DNA of 64,000 nucleotides from Epiperipatus broadwayi. Its lineage: Eukaryota > Onychophora > Udeonychophora > Euonychophora > Peripatidae. Under the pieces are notes generated by a model. That model did not search any database, was not told where the DNA came from, and worked only from the letters and a program-made list of their open reading frames with translations. Below are positions 57,952-64,000 of this stretch, in pieces. The stretch spans positions 4,372,030 to 4,436,029 of the forward strand of contig JAQFVV010000055.1 of NCBI GenBank assembly GCA_028023455.1, written 5' to 3'. Position numbers and translations under genes: made by a program. Positions within the stretch are counted from its first letter, which is position 1, and each line of letters begins with the position of its first letter.

Positions 57952-58113
57952 TAGTTGAAAAGTAATTGAACAACACCCAATATTAATCATGGAACAGTTC
58001 ATATGTCTATAGATAGACAAACAAATACTATTATGAATGTTTAAATACATACGCATAAAATGGTCAGTTAGAATAGGATGATGTATATACATGTATGTAA
58101 AATACATACATCA

Positions 58114-58773
58114 TCAAACATTATCAATCCACTGCAGGATGAAGGTCTCTCCAAGTTTAATCCACCTTCTCCGATCTTTAGCTTCTCTTTTCCACAACAC
58201 CCCTGCACATTTTCTTATTTCATCCATCCATCTCACATGTGGTCTCTTTCTGGGTCTTTTACAATCTCTTGGAATCCAGTTTAAAATGTCAATTGTCCAT
58301 CTATTATCATTTCTTCTAGCAATATGTCCAGCCCAACTCCATTTCAATCTTTTAATTTTTTCAATAAGGTCAGTAACAACTGTTTGTTGTCTTACCCATA
58401 CATTGCGTTTTCGATCTCTTCTTGTTACTCCCAACATACATCTCTCCATACTCCTTTGAGTGGTCTGAAGTGTCCAAGTCTCAGATCCATAAGTAAGAAC
58501 TGGTAAAACACATTTGTTAAAAACCATTCTTTTCAAACACATAGGCATATTTCCTTTTAGTATCAAGTTATTTCTACCAAAAGCACTCCAACCAAGTTTA
58601 ATTCTATGATTAATTTCCTCCATTATGTTTCCATCTGTATTAATAATCCGACCTAGGTATTTGTAACTGTTAACTTCTAATTCTTCATAATCAATCTTTA
58701 TTTTCATATTTTGAGCAAATCGATTAAACATTACTTTAGTCTTTTTAACATTTATCTTTAGTCTTACTTTCAT
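58114..58773 (-). pseudogene. RTE ORF, region after the RT core
   Basis: 219 codons: KVRLKINVKKTKVM at the start, YKYLGRIINTDGNI, LTYGSETWTL, then SWAGHIARRNDNRW and KLGETF near the end. This is the usual C-terminal part of such LINE polymerases (thumb and a conserved W.GHI.R block). It overlaps the upstream frame by 29 bases in another reading frame, so a small indel separates it from the RT. Confidence 0.88.
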
Positions 58774-60277
58774 CTGCTAACTCCTGCAACATTTCCTGCA
58801 GCTCTGAAGCATTATTTGCAAAAACAACTACATCATCTGCAAAATCTAAATGACTTAAATACTCTCCATTTACTTTCATTCCTTTAGTTTCCCATTTTAA
58901 TCCACAAAATACTTCTTGCAGCACTGCTGTAAAAAGTTTTGGAGATATGGAGTCACCTTGCCTTACACCTTTCTCAATGTTGATTTTTCCGGTATCATTA
59001 TGTAATCTAATTGTTGCTTTTGCATTTTTATAAATATTCTTTAAAATATGACAATATCCTGGATCTATACCTTGATGATCCAATGCTTTAATCACTGAAG
59101 AAATATGTATAGAATCGAATGCCTTTTCATAATCTACAAATCCAAAACATAATGACAACTCATATTCATTTGTCCTTTCTATGACTTCTCTCAATACCTG
59201 GATATGATCTATTGTACTAAAACCACTTTTAAATCCAGCTTGTTCTCTTGGTTGGTGGAAATCCAAAGTTCTCTGTAGACGAGTTGTAATTATCTTGGTA
59301 AAAATTTTATATAAAACTGATAAAAGGCCGATAGGTCTGTAATTTCTAATATCTTCTTTATCACCTTTTTTAAATATTAATATTATTACTGCATTCTTCC
59401 AATCTTCTGGTATATCTTTATCATTTAGACATTTGGTATATAACTTTGCTAAAATTGTTTCTATTTCTTCACCTCCTTCTTTTAATATATCAATTATAAT
59501 TCCATCATTTCCTGGAGCCTTTCCTTTCTTCATACATTTAATTGCATGTCTCACTTCTTCATTTAAAATTCTGGGCAATTCGGAAGATGTAATAGATATA
59601 GGAGATACTTGTTCTTTATTACTATATAATTCTTGATAAAAATCTTCTACCAATTTCATGATGTCATCTCTCTTTTTAGTAATAATTCCATCTTTTTTTC
59701 TTATTGCAGATATAAATTTCCTACCAATACCAAAATGTTGTTTAACATTCTTGAGACTTTTATTTTCTTCTACAACTTTCCTTGCTATTTCACAGTTATA
59801 CTTTCTTATATCATTTTCAACTTTTTTCCGTACCATTTTACAAAATTCGAGATATTCAATTCTTTTTAATACATCATTTTTGTATATCTTCATATTCCTT
59901 CTTTTCTTCATAAATTCTCTAGTCTCAGTAGAAATTTTATTAGTCAATTGCTGCTTTTTTCTACCAGCTATCTTTGTTGCAGTTTTTAAGAGTGTATCAG
60001 TTATTTTCATATTAATTTCATTCAAATCTGAATCATGTTCAAAATCTCCTAACACTTGAAACCTATTTGTAAGTTCTAATTTAAATTCATTAGAATGTTT
60101 CTGAAGATTAGGAATATCAACTGTAAATATTGTTTTTCTCAATAATTTTTGTCTCTCTAGTTTTACATTAACACGTAACTTACACCTTACTAATCGATGA
60201 TCCCTTCCTGTGTTAAATTTATTAAGAACATTACAATCTTGAAATATGTATTTCCTGTTAGTCAAAATATAATCCAA
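58745..60277 (-). pseudogene. RTE ORF: endonuclease end, linker and reverse transcriptase
   Basis: 510 codons, the longest frame in the window. The endonuclease C-terminus has RDHRLV at residues 25-30 (other copies have SDHRLV, so the serine is changed). A lysine-rich linker follows. The reverse transcriptase runs from about residue 230: GKAPGNDG, YRPIGLLSVLYKI, QPREQAGFK, FVDYEKAFD (380-388, motif A), VRQGDSISPK (motif B) and FADDVVVFA (479-487, motif C with the catalytic aspartates). The polymerase core is intact; the apparent start ATG lies within the endonuclease because of an upstream stop. Confidence 0.9.
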
Positions 60278-60900
60278 TTCTGCTGTACCTTCATTTGGAT
60301 GCTTCCATGTCTATTTCCTTTTAACATTTTTCTCAAAAAATGAATTCATAATATAAAGTTTTTCTTTTTCTGCAAACTCCACAAGTCTATGTCCTCTCTC
60401 ATTTCTATTACTATAACCAAAATTACCTACAGCAATTTCATCTATCATTTGTCTACCAATTCTAGCATTAAAGTCTCACATAACAATTTTAAAATGTTGT
60501 TTACTCTGATCAAAAGCCTTTTGTACATCCATATAAAAATCTTCTACTACTTCATCATTATGAGAACTTGTTGGGGCATAAACCTGAATTATCTGCATTT
60601 GGTATCTGCTATTAAGTTATATAACTAATCTTGCAACTCTGTCCGATACACCATCAATCTCCACAATATTGTTCTTCCACTTTTTATTTATAATGAATCC
60701 TACTCCACTTGTATTTCCAATATGTGTGCCTTTATAATAAAGTATATGTCCACTTTTTAAATCAATTGTTTCTTAACCTTTTCTTCTAACTTCACAAAGT
60801 CTAATAATGTCCCATTCAATATAAGACAATTCTTATTCTAATTCTTGCAATCTTCCTTCACTTGAAAGTGATCTACAGTTGTAAGTACCTAAATAAAAAA
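60278..60900 (-). pseudogene. RTE endonuclease N-terminal part, broken by stops
   Basis: Compared with the 22-kb copy, a tryptophan codon (TGG) has become TAG near 60311 and the glycine of MGDFNAR has become a stop near 60477. Recognisable pieces include CRSLSSEGR near 60870, DIIGLCEVRRK, and QVYAPTSSHND near 60570. These are blocks of the AP-type endonuclease. Confidence 0.85.
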
Positions 60901-61705
60901 GTCGTAATCAAATGGCAGCCTGGGTCCACAATCAGGGGATTCTTAGCACCCTCCGCCTTCGGCCACCAACCGCTGCCTTGGTTGGTGACTTTACAGCCTC
61001 CTGGGAATAAGGGCCATGCTTTATTTTTGTCTGTCATAATTGTATATACATACACAAAAATTTAAAAAATGCTGTCTCGAAGCATAACTTTTGCTTTTCA
61101 GACCGCATGGGTTCTAAATTTATCCCCTGATAAAAACTACAACTAATACGGTTAAAATTTCGTATTTAATATATATATACAGAGATTTACATTATTAATT
61201 AACATATATACAATTCAACGACATATACATAGCCCCGTAGGCATACATAAATAATAATTAAAGATCTATATGACTGTCCAGTCCCTAACTCGCTTTGTCA
61301 CGTTAGAAGGCAAGTTCTCCGCACTGGAAACTTAAGATACATACAGTGACGTCCACCTGCACACCAGAAGCTTCCAACAGCATTGTCCAATTATTCTTGT
61401 GTTTGACTCTTCTTTCAGATCCCGCCGATATATTTCATTTATTCCAGATACATCCTGGGCCGAAGAATTTCATTGTATTAAAAAGTTATTTTTGGATTTC
61501 TAGAGTTGTTATCAATGAATGAATCAGCAACTAGCAAACATTTAATTGTTAACGGTATATATTTTTACTGCAAGAATTTACTTACTTATCACCAGAGATT
61601 TTAACTAATTACTCTTTTCATCTACTTAGAAAATAATCTTTTCTGATCACATAAACTTTTGTTTTATTTTACTTTACTATTTTAAGAAGTTAAATTTTTA
61701 AATTA

Positions 61706-61777
61706 AGCCAATAAACATCACATGATCACCATTTCTTATGCTAGCTCATAACTGTTATTAAAACAGGCAAAACGTAT
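61706..61777 (-). mobile_element. 72-bp mini-insertion of hammerhead family A with perfect 16-bp TSD
   Basis: TTAAATTTTTAAATTA at 61690-61705 and 61778-61793. The insert is the reversed tail (ATAAACATCACATGATCACC; CTTATGCTAGCTCATAACTG) and only the first 10 bases of the body (GGCAAAAC). It therefore contains the opposite end of the unit from the mini-insertion at 24.47 kb. Confidence 0.85.
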
Positions 61778-62245
61778 TTAAATTTTTAAATTACTATGTT
61801 AGTATTTTACATACACGTATATATATATTGTCCTATTACAATTAACCATTTTATGTATATGTATTTAGACATACACACATATACATAACAAATACATAGA
61901 TAAATAACTAGCTAGAGCTTATCTTTTAACTCCACGATATCTTAAAGTCTTTATTTTAATAACTATACGTTTCTTTTAACTCACGTAAACTCAAATGACC
62001 GTTCACTAAGTGGTATTTTGCTTCTTAATCCTTCCTTGAATCAGTTTAATTAGATTTAAACTGGAGCTCTTTTCTACTGCTACATTCTCTATGTAACTAC
62101 TATCACATTTCACTCTATTCTTTAAGTTTAACTAGTCTGTTTTTCTTACTTTTTCCCTTCTTCCGTTTCATTCGAAGTTTTACAGGCAATTTATTAATTG
62201 CTAATTTGCATAAAGTTAGGCTTTATTATAATGCAAATTAGAATA

Positions 62246-62282
62246 CTAAAAAAAATGGTGATCATGTGATGTTTAGTGGTTT
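62246..62282 (+). mobile_element. 37-bp mini-insertion of hammerhead family A tail with 11-bp TSD
   Basis: AAATTAGAATA at 62235-62245 and 62283-62293. The insert is an A run plus GGTGATCATGTGATGTTTAG and TGGTTT, the family tail alone. Confidence 0.8.
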
Positions 62283-62577
62283 AAATTAGAATATTGTTAC
62301 TTGCAGTTAGTCTCATTCTCTTTTCTGCATATGAAATTATTTCTAGAGTGATTCAGCATTGCTTGTAATGAACAATTTGCACACATATATCGTTAATAGT
62401 CGTTCAACATTTAGATGATATCAATAACAATCTCAATCTGTTGTCAAGGCAACTTCCTTTTAACAACAGCCATTTAGCCTTGACCATTATTGCACTTATT
62501 ATTTAAGTAATACACATGTATATATACAATTTTATCAATAAAAACTCAACCAGTCAATAAACAACCATATAAGATGT

Positions 62578-62640
62578 GTTACGGTCAGAATCGTCTATCT
62601 CGCTAACACACTGCAGAATTCAAACCCCACACACGAAACT
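62578..62640. repeat. dispersed 62-bp repeat, single copy
   Basis: Shares TTACGGTCAGAATCG, TCTATCTCGCTAACACACTG, GAATTCAAA and CACACACGAAACT with 62904-63035. Confidence 0.8.
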
Positions 62641-62903
62641 GAACACTCTAGGAGGGATTGCCTTCTAGATATACTAAGTTCGAATCTAAAGTCTAAATTT
62701 CACAGCGCCACCTACGTGATAACGCATCTGATGCTACTACTAGTATAACCTTTTACCGGTGCCTGGTGGTCAGGAAGAAACAAAGAGACTCTATACTAAG
62801 ATAAGTTTGGGCTGCTAATTAACGTCTATGGATGTACAAAAGAAATGTAGAAAATAGATATATAGACCGAGACAGTGATAGGAATCAAAAAAAAAAAATA
62901 CTA

Positions 62904-63035
62904 TGTAACGGTCAGAATCGTCTATCTCGCTAACACACTGCAGAATTCAAACCCCACACACGAAACTGGGAGAAGCGTTCTATCTCGCTAACACACTGCA
63001 GAATTCAAAACCCACACACGAAACTTACCGTTACA
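62904..63035. repeat. 132-bp element with inverted ends and an internal duplication
   Basis: Starts TGTAACGGT and ends ACCGTTACA, a 9-bp inverted repeat. Inside, TCTATCTCGCTAACACACTG plus CACACACGAAACT occurs twice in tandem. The single-unit relative lies at 62.58 kb. Possibly a small MITE; no clear target-site duplication. Confidence 0.65.
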
Positions 63036-63309
63036 GATGAGTATTTTTTTTTCTAAGAATAAAGGTACAAAAAAGGAGTACGATATATATTAATAATATT
63101 CAATAAAACTAATGCAAAAAAAAAATGAATATCTAACATAATAAATAAAAAATATTCTAACATTTGGTCCCAAACTTCCACAATGATAACATCAAAAAAT
63201 ACCACGATTCTTCCTTACACAATGTCCTTGTTTTCTTCAACATGTTCTGTCATCTGCTGTAAGCTTGAATAATCAATAGTTATCAAATAATTGTGCTTAA
63301 GAAATCTCT

Positions 63310-63560
63310 TATGCAGTGCTATTTTATCCATATTACCAGACTAGTTTACAACTTTCATCAATGAGAAATTTTGGATCTGGACTTAGTATATCTGACTTTG
63401 ATCCAAAAAAAAAATCCAGGTGCATTAAATCCAAATCCAAAATTCGTGTCATGAAAACCACAAACTAGAAATTGATATGGATAGTACCCATAACCAGGAA
63501 ACTAATTTAGGGTTATATATAGGATAGTAGTTAGGGATTTATTAAGCTCTACCAATGTAC
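63310..63560. mobile_element. strongly decayed hammerhead-family fold-back
   Basis: TTACCAGACTAGTTTACAAC with CATCAATGAGAAATTTTGGA (minus) aligns to the family A hammerhead region; CACAAACTAGAAATTGATAT (plus) aligns to the partial ribozyme half. Core bases are lost. Limits are uncertain. Confidence 0.5.
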
Positions 63561-64000
63561 CGAAGTCTGTAGGCGTATATAATTCATATGGATCAATACG
63601 ACCTGTAAGAGACCTACCTGGCTGTTAACACGTTCGGAGGCCATTTCTCCGCAATTGAAGTGGAATAGTTTAAAGACTCATTTGAAGCGACTACTTAATA
63701 GCCAATATGTTGTCTAGATCCTCTAAGATTTTGAAAACACTGGGATTTAAGTGTGGAGGATAAGTATTTAAATGTATCTGCAGATCAGTTTTTAGACATG
63801 GCGTGGTAATGGAGAGTTTTTAATTTATATTTATCTTGCAAATAATGTAAATAAAATTATTCATCTTATTTATAATTTAAATAACACTGAGTGTAACTTT
63901 TTTATAAACACATTCGCACTAAATCATATAGCTATATACTTAACATTCACACTTCACGCTTAATTTAATATGGCCTATACCCACACAAAAAATTATAAAT

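Larger units (their letters stand above)
58105..61055 (-). mobile_element. RTE-type LINE, best and nearly full-length copy
   Basis: Contains, from 61055 down to 58105: 5' leader (GACAGACAAAAATAAAGC; CTGTAAAGTCACCAACC), endonuclease start, linker, reverse transcriptase, C-terminal region and a short 3' end. TGTATATACAT occurs near both borders (about 58085 and 61045) and may be the target-site duplication, with a GATGATGTATG-like 3' tail between. Inactivated by at least two stops in the endonuclease and one frameshift after the RT core, but clearly the youngest copy in the window. Confidence 0.9.

Noticed and set aside
58091-58459. 122-codon + strand open frame as a gene
   Set aside because: Antisense of the RTE ORF end; the same shadow appears at 37.73-38.03 and 56.28 kb with the same PSSIHL-like words.

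Overview
This window is a piece of an AT-rich animal nuclear genome, probably intergenic or intronic, from an invertebrate. A cephalopod-like mollusc is my best guess, judged from the dominant RTE-type endonuclease/reverse-transcriptase elements, the AT content and the tRNA-derived SINEs; that is inference, not proof. No bacterial-style operon, rRNA, CRISPR array or intact host protein gene is visible. Most long open frames are remains of retrotransposon proteins.

Layout. 1-6.2 kb: single-copy-looking AT-rich DNA with one unexplained open frame (846-1075). 6.2-13.2 kb: RTE fragments, fold-back elements, and an old RTE copy on + (10.1-13.2 kb) that has received two hammerhead-type insertions. 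13.2-19.4 kb: diverged tandem repeats, a palindromic pair of hammerhead motifs (17.4 kb) and a tRNA-derived SINE. 19.9-23.3 kb: RTE copy on -. 24.8-26.4 kb: two adjacent copies of a ~470-bp repeat, each carrying a different hAT-like element at the same position. 27.5-37.2 kb: hammerhead-family insertions, fold-back repeats, and a decayed ZMYM/TTF-finger hAT-transposase-like gene (32.5-33.6 kb). 37.8-40 kb: RTE 3' half next to a complete 770-bp hammerhead element. 43.2-46.1 kb: RTE 5' half and a second LINE lineage. 46.4-49 kb: a 104-bp tandem family with a hammerhead-like motif, and a possible promoter/exon patch (47.1-47.7 kb). 49.4-58 kb: more hammerhead insertions, minisatellites and LINE pieces. 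58.1-61.05 kb: the best RTE copy. 61.7-63.6 kb: short hammerhead-family insertions and a small repeat with inverted ends.

Main discovery. At least thirteen dispersed fold-back insertions that look like MITEs carry hammerhead self-cleaving ribozyme motifs (CUGANGA, a hairpin helix II, GAAA, and a tiny self-complementary helix III ending in GUC), in families here called A, B and C; a fourth family, D, is similar but less certain. Their insertions are flanked by target-site duplications (TSDs) of variable length (8-17 bp), a sign of target-primed reverse transcription rather than cut-and-paste. Head-to-tail arrangements give monomers of about 416 nt (B) and 450 nt (A) between equivalent cleavage positions, and insertions can begin or end at different places in the unit. 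This fits non-autonomous retroelements copied from hammerhead-processed, possibly circular, RNA: retrozyme-like or derived from Penelope pseudo-LTRs. The RTE elements are a possible but unproven source of the reverse transcriptase. No Penelope coding sequence was recognised.
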